From positions 174,548-238,547 of the forward strand of contig NZ_JAFLVT010000005.1 of assembly GCF_017316025.1 (NCBI RefSeq): DNA of 64,000 nucleotides, read 5' to 3'. The position numbers were made by a program, and so were the translations under genes. This document shows positions 37,963 to 46,972 of the stretch, piece by piece. Positions within the stretch are counted from its first letter, which is position 1. Every line of letters starts with the position of its first letter. The notes under the pieces were generated by a model, which saw only the letters and a list, made by a program, of their open reading frames with translations, was not told the DNA's origin and made no database searches. This DNA is from Candidatus Enterococcus myersii. GTDB lineage: Bacteria; Bacillota; Bacilli; Lactobacillales; Enterococcaceae.

Positions 37963-38128
37963 AGCAAAACTCCTAATCCACTTAATAACTCTATTTTAGC
38001 ATAACAATTTCTGAAATCGTTTTTTCAAGTGAAGATAATGTTAAAAATTTCGATTCTAATATCTTTCAAAGCCTTTTTTCCATCTGCTTGGAAACATTTA
38101 GCTAATTTATTTATTTTAAAGCAGCTAA

Positions 38129-38572
38129 CTAGTGCGTGAGATCCTTTTGGTAAAGGTTCAACCAGCGATCAAAAATGTCTTTTTCTTCGCCGATTTTATG
38201 GTATCCGAATTTTTCATATAGACCTAAATGTTGCGTTGCGATAAATGTATGTTCAAATCCTAAAGAACGCGCTTTTTCCTCTGCTTTTGCAACAAGTTTT
38301 TGGCTAATTCGGTGTCCGCGATATTTTTCAGCCACAAAGACGACGCCAATAAAGGGCGTTAACGCTGTTTGTTTTAATATGTCTTTTTTTAACAGCGCGC
38401 AAAAACCGACCAATTCTTCTTTTTGCCAACAAATCAAGACATTTTCCCAATCAGTTAAAGCGTGATTTTTCATTTGCTCTGCTAAATGGGCCCCAGCTGG
38501 CCAAGGGACTTTTTCAATCGACAAAATGGCCTTATCCCACATCGCTGTCTTTGCTACCCAAGTATATTTCAT
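38129..38572 (-). CDS. GNAT family N-acetyltransferase
   Basis: 147 residues with the acetyl-CoA-binding signature KYRGHRISQKLVAKAEEKARSLG and the following IATQHLGLYEKFGYHKIGE, typical of small GNATs. I chose ATG 38572 because AGGAG lies eight bases upstream; an ATG at 38581 overlaps that site. Substrate unknown. It is downstream of, but separated by a terminator from, the metal transporter operon. Confidence 0.83.
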   Translation of the reverse strand: MKYTWVAKTAMWDKAILSIEKVPWPAGAHLAEQMKNHALTDWENVLICWQKEELVGFCALLKKDILKQTALTPFIGVVFVAEKYRGHRISQKLVAKAEEKARSLGFEHTFIATQHLGLYEKFGYHKIGEEKDIFDRWLNLYQKDLTH

Positions 38573-38647
38573 TGTTATCATCTCCTGGGTTAAGAATAGC
38601 ATAAAGTAAAATATTTTTATGCTTTTTGCGCCTATTTTACACCAAAC

Positions 38648-38679
38648 AAAAAGCAGTCAGAATAAACTGGCTGCTTTTT
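38648..38679 (-). terminator. Terminator of the Mn transporter operon
   Basis: AAAAAGCAGTCAG (38648-38660) with CTGGCTGCTTTTT (38667-38679). T-rich downstream on the minus strand. Confidence 0.85.
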
Positions 38680-38694
38680 GTGTAGGAAATAATA

Positions 38695-40467
38695 TTAATC
38701 ATTTTTACCGGCTAAACCAGCAAAAATAGTTTCTAAATTTTCCTTCATCATATTGTAGTAGCTATCCCCAGGATTACCAGGAGTTGCAATTGAATCAGTA
38801 AAAATTTCCCCGTAAATTGGTATCTTGCTATCTTTTGAAACGCTTTGCATCGGTTTTTTATTAACAGAACTTTCTACAAAAAGCGCCTTTACCTGCGAAG
38901 CTTTCAATTTATCAACTAACGAGGTAATTTGATCTGGTGTCCCTTCTTCTTCTGTATTGATTTCCCAAATATAAGCAGAAGGAATGCCGTATGCTTTAGA
39001 GAAATATTTAAAACAGCCTTCACTGGTTACAATTAATTTTTGATCGGTAGCAATACTAGCAAATTGTTTCTTTGCCACTTTATCTAAAGCGGATAATTTT
39101 TCTTCATACTTTGTTAAGTTTTCCGCATAGATCGCTTTGTTAGCAGGATCTTTTTGACTTAATGTTTTCGCGATATTTCTAGCATATAAAATTCCATTTT
39201 CGATATTTAACCAAGCATGAGGATCTTCTTTACCATGACCATCCCCTTCAAGATAAATCACCGCAACACCGTCACTTACTGCAAAGTAATCTTCATTTGG
39301 CTTTTTCTGTCCATTGGCCATTAGCTTGGTAAACCAGCCGTTACCACCTGTTTCAAGGTTCAAGCCGTTATAAAAAATGACATCTGCATCCTGAGTTTTA
39401 CGAACATCCTTGGCTAAAGGTTCATATTCATGGGGATCTTTTCCTACGGGGACGATGCTGTGGAGTGCCACTTTGTCGCCGGCTACTTCTTTTACCATAT
39501 CGGCAATAATCGAATTTGTCGCTACTACCGAAATTTTTTCTTCACTGCCATTTACTTTTGGTGTACTAAAATGCTGATAGCCAAAAATACCAATACCAAA
39601 AACTGCAAGAGCAGCAATGGCCGTGTAAACTTTTTGTTTCATTTTTGTTTGTTCAGCTTTTTTAGGTGATATGAAAAAGCCGATTAAAAACATTGTCGCT
39701 GCTGTTAATACGATTGAAGAACCAGCAGCAATATTAAAACTATACCCTATGAAAAGTCCGATAACAGAAGCTAAGCCCCCTAGTGTTCCGGAAAGTAAAA
39801 TCATATATTTTAATCGCTTAGTAAATAAATAGGCTGTTGCTGCTGGTGTAATCAGCAGCGCCACCACTAAAATTGTCCCTACACTTTGCATTGCAGTAAC
39901 AGAGACCAATGTTAACATTAACATCAATAAGTAGTGGTACACATTTACTTTCATTCCAAAGGCTTTGGCCATCATGGGATCAAAAGAGGTCAACAATAAG
40001 GGACGGTAAAAAATAATAAGTAATAGTAACACCAAAGCAGAAATTCCAATGGTAATCCATTTGTCACTATCTTGAACTGCAAGAACGTTCCCGAATAAAA
40101 TATGGAATAAATCTGTGGAACTGTTAGCAACACCAATTAGAATCACACCTAAAGCTAAAAACGAACTGAAGGTAATCCCAATGGCAGTATCACTTTTGAC
40201 CGTACTATTATTGGCGATATATGTGATAACCAAGCTTGCTAAAATACCGAAAACAGCCGCACCAATAAAGAAGTTTATCCCTAAAATATACGATAACGCA
40301 ACTCCTGGTAAGACCGCATGAGAAATTGCATCCCCCATTAGTGACATTCCACGTAAAATAATGAAACATCCAATCGCACCGGCTACAATCCCAATCACAA
40401 TTGACGTAATTAAAGCGTTTTGTAAAAAATGGTATTCTGTTAAACCGTTAATAAAATGCGTAATCAC
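38695..40467 (-). CDS. Mn-type ABC permease fused to its substrate-binding protein (EfaB-EfaA fusion)
   Basis: A single 590-residue frame. Residues about 1-275 form an ABC-3 metal permease with nine hydrophobic segments ([23 protein letters not shown] at the start). After a short charged linker comes one hydrophobic segment ([17 protein letters not shown]), then a cluster A-I metal-binding domain of about 280 residues. The expected ligands are present: His in GKDPHEYEP, His in EDPHAWLN, Glu in TSEGCFKYF, Asp in IFTDSIA, the His-His-Glu-Asp set of manganese/iron receptors such as PsaA and EfaA. There is no lipobox Cys; the extra helix tethers the receptor. In E. faecalis the order efaC-efaB-efaA has separate genes. 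Confidence 0.85.
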   Translation of the reverse strand: MITHFINGLTEYHFLQNALITSIVIGIVAGAIGCFIILRGMSLMGDAISHAVLPGVALSYILGINFFIGAAVFGILASLVITYIANNSTVKSDTAIGITFSSFLALGVILIGVANSSTDLFHILFGNVLAVQDSDKWITIGISALVLLLLIIFYRPLLLTSFDPMMAKAFGMKVNVYHYLLMLMLTLVSVTAMQSVGTILVVALLITPAATAYLFTKRLKYMILLSGTLGGLASVIGLFIGYSFNIAAGSSIVLTAATMFLIGFFISPKKAEQTKMKQKVYTAIAALAVFGIGIFGYQHFSTPKVNGSEEKISVVATNSIIADMVKEVAGDKVALHSIVPVGKDPHEYEPLAKDVRKTQDADVIFYNGLNLETGGNGWFTKLMANGQKKPNEDYFAVSDGVAVIYLEGDGHGKEDPHAWLNIENGILYARNIAKTLSQKDPANKAIYAENLTKYEEKLSALDKVAKKQFASIATDQKLIVTSEGCFKYFSKAYGIPSAYIWEINTEEEGTPDQITSLVDKLKASQVKALFVESSVNKKPMQSVSKDSKIPIYGEIFTDSIATPGNPGDSYYNMMKENLETIFAGLAGKND

Positions 40468-41183
40468 GTAAAATCACCTCCAATAAGTATTGCATCCCCA
40501 TAGGCTTCTTTTAAATAGTGGGGGGTAAAAACTTCTTGGACTGTTCCGTAGGCAATCTTTTGTTGTCTTAATAGTAAAATTTCGTCAAAATACACTGAAA
40601 CTTTACTTAAATCATGGTGAACGATAAAAATAGTCTTTCCATTTTCTTTTAACTTACGCAACAAGCCCATAATAATTTGTTCACTCGTGGCATCAATGCC
40701 AACAAAAGGTTCATCCAAGAAAATCAAACTTGCATCTTGTACTAATGTGCGGGCAAGCAAGACACGTTGAAATTGACCGCCAGACAGTTCACCAATTTGA
40801 CGTTTGGCAAAATCTTGCATATCCACCGCTTTTAGGGCATCCATAACTTTTCCCCAATACTTTTTCATACTAGCCCATGGTTTTAAATGCGGGTAGACAC
40901 CTAACGAGACTACTTCTGCTACTGTAATTGGAAAGGTATAATCAATTGCACTTTTTTGTTCAACGTAGGCGACTTCTTGCTGATTTTTTTGTAAGGGTTC
41001 CCCTTTATAAGTGACTGAGCCAGTTGCAGGAATTAATCCTAAAGCCGCTTTTAAAAAAGTGGATTTACCCGCTCCGTTGGGTCCTAAAAGACCCACGATA
41101 GTTGGTTGTGTAACTTCAAAACTAACATGATCGACAGCAATTTGTTGACTATATGCTGCAGTTATATTTTCAAAACGAATCAT
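40464..41183 (-). CDS. efaC: Mn-type ABC transporter ATPase
   Basis: 239 residues. Walker [10 protein letters not shown], signature LSGGQFQRV, Walker B LIFLDEP, switch His in IVHHDLS. Closest pattern is the ATPase of manganese/zinc ABC importers (EfaC, MntB-type). ATG 41183 is six bases after GAGGTG; a GTG at 41192 overlaps that site. Its stop overlaps the start of the fused permease-receptor (ATGA). It is expressed from the DtxR-type promoter at 41242-41270. Confidence 0.88.
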   Translation of the reverse strand: MIRFENITAAYSQQIAVDHVSFEVTQPTIVGLLGPNGAGKSTFLKAALGLIPATGSVTYKGEPLQKNQQEVAYVEQKSAIDYTFPITVAEVVSLGVYPHLKPWASMKKYWGKVMDALKAVDMQDFAKRQIGELSGGQFQRVLLARTLVQDASLIFLDEPFVGIDATSEQIIMGLLRKLKENGKTIFIVHHDLSKVSVYFDEILLLRQQKIAYGTVQEVFTPHYLKEAYGDAILIGGDFT

Positions 41184-41208
41184 TTCATTCACCTCATCAT
41201 TTTATATT

Positions 41209-41276
41209 TTTAGGCATACCTAAATAATAATACTTTAGATTAGTATACCCAAACTTTTATTTTTCGGCAAGCCTAA
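41209..41276 (-). promoter_or_regulatory. Promoter with two DtxR/MntR-type boxes
   Basis: On the minus strand TTGCCG (41265-41270) and TATACT (41242-41247) are 17 bases apart. A perfect palindrome TTTAGGCATACCTAAA (41209-41224) lies just downstream of the start point, and a second box TTCGGCAAGCCTAA (41263-41276) covers the -35. Both resemble the TTAGGnnnnCCTAA sites of EfaR/ScaR/SloR-type manganese repressors, so Mn-dependent repression is likely. Confidence 0.78.
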
Positions 41277-41290
41277 CTTTTCTACAAGGT

Positions 41291-41318
41291 AAAAAAAATA
41301 CACAGTTTCTAAACTGTG
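41291..41318 (-). terminator. Terminator of the nuclease/sce7725 operon
   Basis: CACAGTTT (41301-41308) and AAACTGTG (41311-41318), loop of two. On the minus strand it is followed by TATTTTTTTT. It insulates the efa promoter from the operon at 41500. The interval 41319-41499 shows no gene. Confidence 0.7.
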
Positions 41319-41499
41319 CACTTTTTATTTAGAAGGATAATATAAAATTTTCATATGAATAAGTCTTTTTACAGCTGGCATATCCATATGTAACTTCACA
41401 AACTATTTTTTCGGAAAATATAAATTTTGAAATCTGAAAAATGAAAATGAAATATCCTAATCTTATTGCGCAATAACAAAAGAAGTTTGCAAAAAATGT

Positions 41500-42363
41500 T
41501 CATTCCTTTGTTTTTGTCTCAAAAAAACGACTCATCAATTCTAAATGGTGCATCACGCAAGCTTTGCGTAGGACACCCATTCCGGGAAATTTCCCTTTTG
41601 CGTAACTTTGTTTCAAAATTTCCAACCCTAAGGTATCGTTACTTAAAAACGCCGGAAATTGGCTAACCTCTGCCATCACCGCCATAAAACGCGTCGCAAA
41701 ATCAGGTAATTCTTCGGCGGGGGAAACAAAATGATGAATTCTTAATTGTTCTTGTTCAGCAAAATAAACCAAATGTAACACGATTGCTTTTGTCGGGTAG
41801 TTTTGCTCATAGTAAAGTCGACTATCAATTGAAAAGTCGCTAAAGCCTACAAACCCTCTTTTTTGATACGTTAGATGACTGAGAGTAAAAACTTCATCAG
41901 GTATTTCCCGATAGGAACTAGCTCTTAAGCGTAAAAAATTATCTTCTAAAACTATTTTGGGTCCTTTTACATGTTGCAACAGCCGAAATTCTAAAGGTGC
42001 AATTGTAGGTATCTCAAAAGTAGGAAAGTCAGCATCTTGTAGTACCGCTGCACTTTGCGCAATCAAAAGTGGATAATCTGTCACACTTTTTACAGGTTCC
42101 GTGATAATGTGCGTCTTAAGACCATTTAACTGCTGTAATTTTTCTTGCCCTGCTAATGTTAAAAAATCACCTGCTTGCGGGTTGTCAATGAGAAAATAAG
42201 GTTGATTGACGTTGTTAAATTGTAGCAGCAATTTTCCTAAAGCAGGATTATCTTTGACTGGCTCAATAACAGGCTTAATAACCGGGCTTAATTTACCGGC
42301 TTCACTGAGTTGGCGTAAAGCTAACAGGTCAAATTGTTTACCGCGAAAATAAGGATAATACAT
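41500..42363 (-). CDS. sce7725-like protein of unknown function
   Basis: 287 residues, starting MYYPYFRGKQFDLLALRQL and continuing with SPVIKPVIEPVK, which I recognise from memory as the sce7725 family, related to the T4 beta-like protein family. No catalytic motif is evident; the family is uncharacterised. ATG 42363 has GGAGGAG upstream and overlaps the end of the nuclease gene. The pair is transcribed from a LexA-box promoter, which links it to DNA damage or to defence. A terminator follows. Confidence 0.72.
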   Translation of the reverse strand: MYYPYFRGKQFDLLALRQLSEAGKLSPVIKPVIEPVKDNPALGKLLLQFNNVNQPYFLIDNPQAGDFLTLAGQEKLQQLNGLKTHIITEPVKSVTDYPLLIAQSAAVLQDADFPTFEIPTIAPLEFRLLQHVKGPKIVLEDNFLRLRASSYREIPDEVFTLSHLTYQKRGFVGFSDFSIDSRLYYEQNYPTKAIVLHLVYFAEQEQLRIHHFVSPAEELPDFATRFMAVMAEVSQFPAFLSNDTLGLEILKQSYAKGKFPGMGVLRKACVMHHLELMSRFFETKTKE

Positions 42364-42365
42364 CA

Positions 42366-43034
42366 CTACTCCTCCAATAGACGTTGCTCAAGAGTGAAAT
42401 AAGCGGCCCGCGTTGCTTCTAATTCTTCCTTTAGTGCTTCTACTGCTTGGTTTTGTGTTTCTGCAATAAAACGATCATAATAATTAACCGCACCGCTAAA
42501 AATATCGTAATCTTTTTCCCGTCTTTTTAACTCTTTATACAGTTGGTCGGTGCTAAATACTCGTAACCCACGTTCGGTTTGTTTGGCTTTATTCACTTCC
42601 CTTGCTTGAGAAGTAATCAAGTGATACAAGAGTTCATTTTCATTTACTTGTAAAAGTTGGCGCTGCGCTTTTTTTACCGTTTCAAAATATCCCGGCACGC
42701 CATACTCCAAATCACTTAGATATGGGTGAAAGAGAAGTACGCCCACATGCGGTGGAATCTCTTCTTTGACTTTTTCGTACAAAGACGGAGGTAAAACAAA
42801 ATAATTTAAGTGACCCACAAAAGACAACTTTGCGGTACTTTTAAAATCAGCCTTACTCACTTTTAACTCATAACAACGCCATTCAAAAGTTTGATCCGGT
42901 AAAATTTTGCAAGATAAAGTATCCACGATCCCTTTATTGTCTGGCATAACAACTTCCTCAATTACCACATCACCTTTTTGGCGGCAATGAAAATATAAAG
43001 CTTCCTCCATGGCTAAAGTTAGTGCTGTCTTCAT
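42366..43034 (-). CDS. Putative PD-(D/E)XK nuclease (MmcB/sce7726-like)
   Basis: 222 residues. The N-terminal part has the order of a PD-(D/E)XK core: helix with Glu (MEEAL), a beta strand with Asp38 (KGIVDTLSC), then Glu56-x-Lys58 in RCYELKVSKADF, as in MmcB-like endonucleases (ELKxxxxDF). The C-terminus is a charged coiled coil (about 175-222). ATG 43034 follows GAGGG; an ATG at 43046 has no site. It overlaps the sce7725-like gene. Substrate is unknown; the SOS promoter suggests a DNA target. Confidence 0.7.
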   Translation of the reverse strand: MKTALTLAMEEALYFHCRQKGDVVIEEVVMPDNKGIVDTLSCKILPDQTFEWRCYELKVSKADFKSTAKLSFVGHLNYFVLPPSLYEKVKEEIPPHVGVLLFHPYLSDLEYGVPGYFETVKKAQRQLLQVNENELLYHLITSQAREVNKAKQTERGLRVFSTDQLYKELKRREKDYDIFSGAVNYYDRFIAETQNQAVEALKEELEATRAAYFTLEQRLLEE

Positions 43035-43115
43035 AACATCCCTCATTTAATCAGTTGTCCAACTGCCAAAATTTATTTATTTTAAAATAAACATAAAAGA
43101 GTTGGTGATAACAAC

Positions 43116-43144
43116 AGTATAGAACGTTTGTTCGTAAATGTGAA
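43116..43144 (-). promoter_or_regulatory. SOS promoter: LexA box between -35 and -10
   Basis: On the minus strand TTCACA (43139-43144), 17 bases, TATACT (43116-43121). The spacer holds CGAACAAACGTTCT (43121-43134), which matches the Gram-positive LexA/DinR consensus CGAACnnnnGTTCG except for the last base. LexA bound here would occlude the promoter of the nuclease/sce7725 pair. Confidence 0.8.
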
Positions 43145-43145
43145 G

Positions 43146-43496
43146 TTAATTAGACCACAAATAGTTAATATCTGCCAAAATACTTTTTGCATCATCTAGT
43201 TCACTAAAAGGTAAAGCAATTGTTTCTACCTTCGTGGCTAGTAAAACCGCAACACTTTCTTTTGCTAAACTGGCTTGAACTTCACTTGGGGCATAAAAAT
43301 CATAGGTAAACTCATCCAATGATACATTTGGGGTTACCAGATATAAACCTTTTTGACTGATCAGGCTAAAGCGGGCATCCGTTGTTTCATTTAACAAAAA
43401 TGTCATTAGCTCTTCTTCACTCATAATTTCATCTGCATAAGCTTGTAATAAAAGAAATTGTTGGGTCTTTTTAAAAACTGTAAAAAATGGATTCAT
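43146..43496 (-). CDS. Small protein of unknown function
   Basis: 116-residue acidic soluble protein, starting MNPFFTVFKKTQQFLLLQAY, with no membrane segment or motif that I recognise; the overall look is of an SseB/SUKH-like small alpha/beta protein, but I would not name a family. It begins four bases after the glycosylase gene on the same strand, so the two form an operon that ends before the SOS promoter. Confidence 0.65.
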   Translation of the reverse strand: MNPFFTVFKKTQQFLLLQAYADEIMSEEELMTFLLNETTDARFSLISQKGLYLVTPNVSLDEFTYDFYAPSEVQASLAKESVAVLLATKVETIALPFSELDDAKSILADINYLWSN

Positions 43497-43500
43497 AATT

Positions 43501-44145
43501 TTACTCCTGACGTAAATTGATTTTGTAATCTCTTAAAAAACTCCTATTAAATGTATTCTTTTTCAAGAACTCTTTTCCAAACTCATCGATTAACCCATGA
43601 AATTCTTGTGCCTCTGCTAAGGTGAAATCACTCAAGTTAACCAGCTTTTTTAAAGCTTGATAGTTATGTAGTTGTGGTGTTCCCAACTGTGTAAAAAGAC
43701 GTCTGGCATAACTATCTGCGACAAAAACAGGCAGATCAAAAACATACAGTAATAACACATCGGCTGTCTCTGGACCAATCCCGTGTAAAGTGAGTAATTG
43801 ATCTCTTAAATTTTCACCATAATAGTTACGCACTTTAAAAAAATCGACATCAAAAGCTAGCAACCAGGTAAAAATTTCGTGAATAGCCTGACTTTTATTT
43901 TTGAAAAAGCCACTGGGACGAATCAATGCTTGTAACTGTGCCACAGATAAATTCGCAATTTGGAAACTAGAAAAATCCGTTACCATTTTCAAATTTTCTA
44001 GTGAAATTGCTGCATTTTGCCAGTTGGTGTTTTGAACAAGAATAGCTCCTAATATAATTTCTTCTTTTGAATCAGCTGGCCACCAGCCTTGAGGCCCCAT
44101 CTTTTGGAACATTTTCTGATATAATGCATATACCTGTTGTTTCAA
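43501..44145 (-). CDS. HhH-GPD DNA glycosylase without Fe-S cluster
   Basis: 214 residues of the endonuclease III superfamily. The helix-hairpin-helix LTLHGIGPETADVLLLY (about 118-134) and the catalytic Asp144 in VFVADSYARR are present. The lyase Lys of Nth (GxxKTA) is replaced by Glu (GPETAD), and no C-terminal four-cysteine cluster exists, so it is likely a monofunctional base-excision glycosylase, e.g. for alkylated bases, as in MagIII-like enzymes. First gene of a two-gene unit, divergent from the SRAP gene. Confidence 0.83.
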   Translation of the reverse strand: MKQQVYALYQKMFQKMGPQGWWPADSKEEIILGAILVQNTNWQNAAISLENLKMVTDFSSFQIANLSVAQLQALIRPSGFFKNKSQAIHEIFTWLLAFDVDFFKVRNYYGENLRDQLLTLHGIGPETADVLLLYVFDLPVFVADSYARRLFTQLGTPQLHNYQALKKLVNLSDFTLAEAQEFHGLIDEFGKEFLKKNTFNRSFLRDYKINLRQE

Positions 44146-44216
44146 ACTATCACCTCTTCTTCATTATAGCGCAATTACTTATGAATGTATGAAACTGAGG
44201 TTAGGAGGTTTTTGTG

Positions 44217-44783
44217 ATGTGTGGTCGTTATCTTTTTGATTTAAAGACAACGGAATTATTAAAATATTATCAACAACTACAACAATTAGGGAAAATCGGT
44301 GAGGTTGCTCCTAGCGAAAATGTTGTAACCCTTGCTCCTGGTAAAGACGGAAAAATCCGCTTGGGACTTACGCGTTGGGGATTTACGACAACCAAAAATA
44401 AAAGTCGTATTATTAACGCCCGTAGTGAAACGGTAACAGAAAAACCACTTTTTGCTGAAAGCTTTTATCAGCGTCGCTGTGTTTTTCCAATGACAGGATT
44501 CTTTGAATGGGATCATGACAAAAATAAAATTCTATTTACCCCTACCGATGAAAAAGAAATTTATGTCGGTGGCTTTTATCGCCAACACAATGACGAGTTG
44601 GAATCTGTTATTATGACGACGAGTCCCAATGAAACTGTTGCTAAAATTCATGATCGGATGCCGTTAATCATTGAAAAAAAAGCTATTCGCTCCTGGTTAA
44701 CTGACGATAATTTTGCCAATAGCTACCGTAAACAACAATTAGAACCTAAATTGACCCTAAAAAAAAGTATGCCAGAAAAATAA
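44217..44783 (+). CDS. SRAP/HMCES-type abasic-site shield protein
   Basis: 188 residues. Met-Cys2-Gly-Arg start (Cys2 forms the covalent bond to abasic single-stranded DNA), Asn68/Arg70 in NARSET, Glu97 in GFFEW and His145 in IHDRMPLII complete the active site. ATG 44217 is used because Cys must be residue 2; TTAGGAGG lies upstream. A GTG one codon earlier would block the chemistry. It is divergent from a base-excision glycosylase, whose product is the abasic site. Confidence 0.92.
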   Translation: MCGRYLFDLKTTELLKYYQQLQQLGKIGEVAPSENVVTLAPGKDGKIRLGLTRWGFTTTKNKSRIINARSETVTEKPLFAESFYQRRCVFPMTGFFEWDHDKNKILFTPTDEKEIYVGGFYRQHNDELESVIMTTSPNETVAKIHDRMPLIIEKKAIRSWLTDDNFANSYRKQQLEPKLTLKKSMPEK

Positions 44784-44797
44784 TGGCATACTTTTTT
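44762..44797 (+). terminator. Terminator overlapping the SRAP stop codon
   Basis: AAAAGTATGCCA (44763-44774) with TGGCATACTTTT (44784-44795), then T. The stop codon is inside the loop. Confidence 0.88.
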
Positions 44798-44838
44798 AGG
44801 TTGTAAGTTTACATATTCTAATTATACGAAACTTATTG

Positions 44839-46191
44839 TTACCCAATTAAAACTGATTCTTCCGGATATTTGAAATGTTGTTCTTGCTGTCTTGCTTTTG
44901 CAATTAATGAGAATAATACTGTCATAATTCCCACCCTGCCAATAAACATCAAGGCTATAATAATTACTTTGCCTACCATGCTAAGTTCAGGGGTTAATCC
45001 CATCGTTAAACCGACTGTCCCAAAAGCTGAGACAACTTCAAAAACAATATACTCTAGTCCCAAGCCATCAACATCGGGAATTTTTTCTGTGACTGATAAA
45101 ATCATCGTCGCAAAAATGCAAAGTGATAATGTAATAAAAAATAGCGTTAAAGCTCTAAAAATAGCACCAGCTGGAATCGTTCGACCGCTAAATTCCGCCT
45201 GATTGCGTCCTTTTAGGATGCTCTTCATCTGAATGAGTAACACACCAAAAGTTGTGGTTTTTAAACCACCAGCAGTGGAACCTGATGTGCCACCGATGTA
45301 CATTAAAACAATGGTTAGAATTAAACCGGCATGGCTCATCTCAAAGTAATTGACCGAGTAATAACCTGCTGTTCGTGGTGTTACTGCCATAAACATGGTA
45401 TTAAATAGACGTTGCAACCAATTTCCTACCACTAAGCTTTCACCGTTATGTTCGGTCAGATAAAATCCCAAAGTGCCCAATAAAAGAAGACTACCTGTCA
45501 TGATCAGGGCAATTTTAGAGTGGATGGACAGACGCTTGCGCTGGCGATATTGCATAATATCGTACCAGACTAAAAAGCCTAGTCCGCCTGCGATGATTAA
45601 AATCATCACCACAAAAAGAAGCCAAATATCTTGTTGGTCACCTGCTAAACTATCACCCAATAAGTCAAAACCAGCATTACAAAAACTCGAAACAGAATGA
45701 AAAATACTAAACCAACTTCCTTTTGCCCAACCATAACGCGGTATAAAGGAAAAACTCAGAGCCAAAGCGCCGAGACCTTGAATAATGACAGAAGTTAATA
45801 AAATGTAGCGCATCAAATTGACGCCGCCATTCATTTGCTCCAAATTAAGTGAGTCTTTTAATAGCATTCGGGTGCGTAAATTGATTTTCTTTTTAGCAAT
45901 CATAAAAAAGAATACCGGTAACGACATAAAACCTAAACCGCCTGTTTCAATCATCATTAAAATAATAAATTGACCAAAAGGTGTCCAGTGTTCTGCAGTA
46001 TTAACTGTTGTTAAGCCGGTAACACAAGTTGCCGATGTTGCAGTAAATAAGGCATCAATAAAGGGCGTAACTACGCCTTGACGACTAGAAATAGGCAACA
46101 TCAATAATAAAGCTCCGCCAAAAATTACCGCGGCAAAACCTAATGATATTAGCTGCGGTGTTGCTAAGGGAGCTTTTTTACATCGTTTCAA
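44839..46191 (-). CDS. ntpJ: K+ transporter of the KtrB/TrkH type (NtpJ)
   Basis: 450 residues with repeated membrane-pore-membrane units. Selectivity-filter-like stretches are TSATCVTGLTTVNTAEHW, SVSSFCNAGFDL, GGTSGSTAGGLKTT and SAFGTVGLT. In E. hirae ntpJ, the last gene of the ntp cluster, encodes the KtrII Na+-coupled K+ transporter; the position here is the same. Start is TTG 46191, eight bases after GGAGG (the longer TTG frame overlaps that site). A terminator separates it from ntpD, so it has its own transcription. Ring proteins KtrA/C would be encoded elsewhere. Confidence 0.87.
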   Translation of the reverse strand: MKRCKKAPLATPQLISLGFAAVIFGGALLLMLPISSRQGVVTPFIDALFTATSATCVTGLTTVNTAEHWTPFGQFIILMMIETGGLGFMSLPVFFFMIAKKKINLRTRMLLKDSLNLEQMNGGVNLMRYILLTSVIIQGLGALALSFSFIPRYGWAKGSWFSIFHSVSSFCNAGFDLLGDSLAGDQQDIWLLFVVMILIIAGGLGFLVWYDIMQYRQRKRLSIHSKIALIMTGSLLLLGTLGFYLTEHNGESLVVGNWLQRLFNTMFMAVTPRTAGYYSVNYFEMSHAGLILTIVLMYIGGTSGSTAGGLKTTTFGVLLIQMKSILKGRNQAEFSGRTIPAGAIFRALTLFFITLSLCIFATMILSVTEKIPDVDGLGLEYIVFEVVSAFGTVGLTMGLTPELSMVGKVIIIALMFIGRVGIMTVLFSLIAKARQQEQHFKYPEESVLIG

Positions 46192-46271
46192 GAAACTTAC
46201 CTCCAATTACACGTTCTAGGATAATTTAAGTTAAAGCAATGAAATGCTTACCCTAGATTGTACCAGATAAT

Positions 46272-46318
46272 AAAAAAATCCGGGGAAAAATTCGCAATGA
46301 TTTCTCCCGGATTTTTTA
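46272..46318 (-). terminator. Terminator of the ntp operon
   Basis: AAATCCGGG and CCCGGATTTTTT arms (46276-46285, 46306-46317). T-rich on the minus strand. It lies between ntpD and ntpJ; the small ntpH gene described in E. hirae is not visible in this gap. Confidence 0.85.
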
Positions 46319-46331
46319 AAGCAAAATTTTG

Positions 46332-46967
46332 TTACATATTACGGTTCATATTTTTTATTTTAATCATCCGCGTTACTTCAGAACGCTCATTTTCTTCCAA
46401 CTTCATTTTGATGTAATAAATTGTCTCTTCCAACTCTGGAATCGTCATATACTCTAATGCGTTCACTCGGCGTCTTGTTTTTTCAATTTCACCAGCCATC
46501 AATTGACACGTTTTTTCCACCTCGGTTAAAGCTAACAACTTCGGTAAAACGGTCGTAAATCGAGCAATGGCATTATCTAAAGGAACATTAGAATTCAGAT
46601 AGCCATACTCTAATGGTGCCTCAAAAAGATCCTCATCGTAATGGAAATTCAAAACAGGAACTTCCACACTCATAATATTCTTTTGATCCATTTCCAGTTC
46701 TACTCTGGTAGCGGGTAAAATGAACAATTCTTCAATAAACGCTTCATTTAAAGTTGCATTAGCAAGGCGAAAAGCGCGCATGGCGCTTTCCATCAACCCT
46801 TCTACTTCCTGGCGTAAATGATTGTTTTCTTTGACCATCAAAATAAAGCGGCGCATTAATTCATCTTGTTTATCTTTTAGTAATTTATGTCCCCGTTTGG
46901 CCGTTGTCAGCTGCTTTTGCAAGCGCGCCAACTCCATTCGAGTCGGATTAACATTTAAACGCGCCAT
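46332..46967 (-). CDS. ntpD: V-type ATPase subunit D (central stalk)
   Basis: 211 residues, mostly two long helices that form the rotating shaft. The start [37 protein letters not shown] is the conserved N-terminal helix, and [29 protein letters not shown] the C-terminal one. It lies five bases after ntpB. With NtpG it makes the rotor axle that turns in the A3B3 ring. Confidence 0.93.
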   Translation of the reverse strand: MARLNVNPTRMELARLQKQLTTAKRGHKLLKDKQDELMRRFILMVKENNHLRQEVEGLMESAMRAFRLANATLNEAFIEELFILPATRVELEMDQKNIMSVEVPVLNFHYDEDLFEAPLEYGYLNSNVPLDNAIARFTTVLPKLLALTEVEKTCQLMAGEIEKTRRRVNALEYMTIPELEETIYYIKMKLEENERSEVTRMIKIKNMNRNM

Positions 46968-46972
46968 CTAAA

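Noticed and set aside
41466..41666. Plus-strand frame overlapping the end of the sce7725-like gene
   Set aside because: No ribosome site, and it lies mostly antisense to a better-supported gene.
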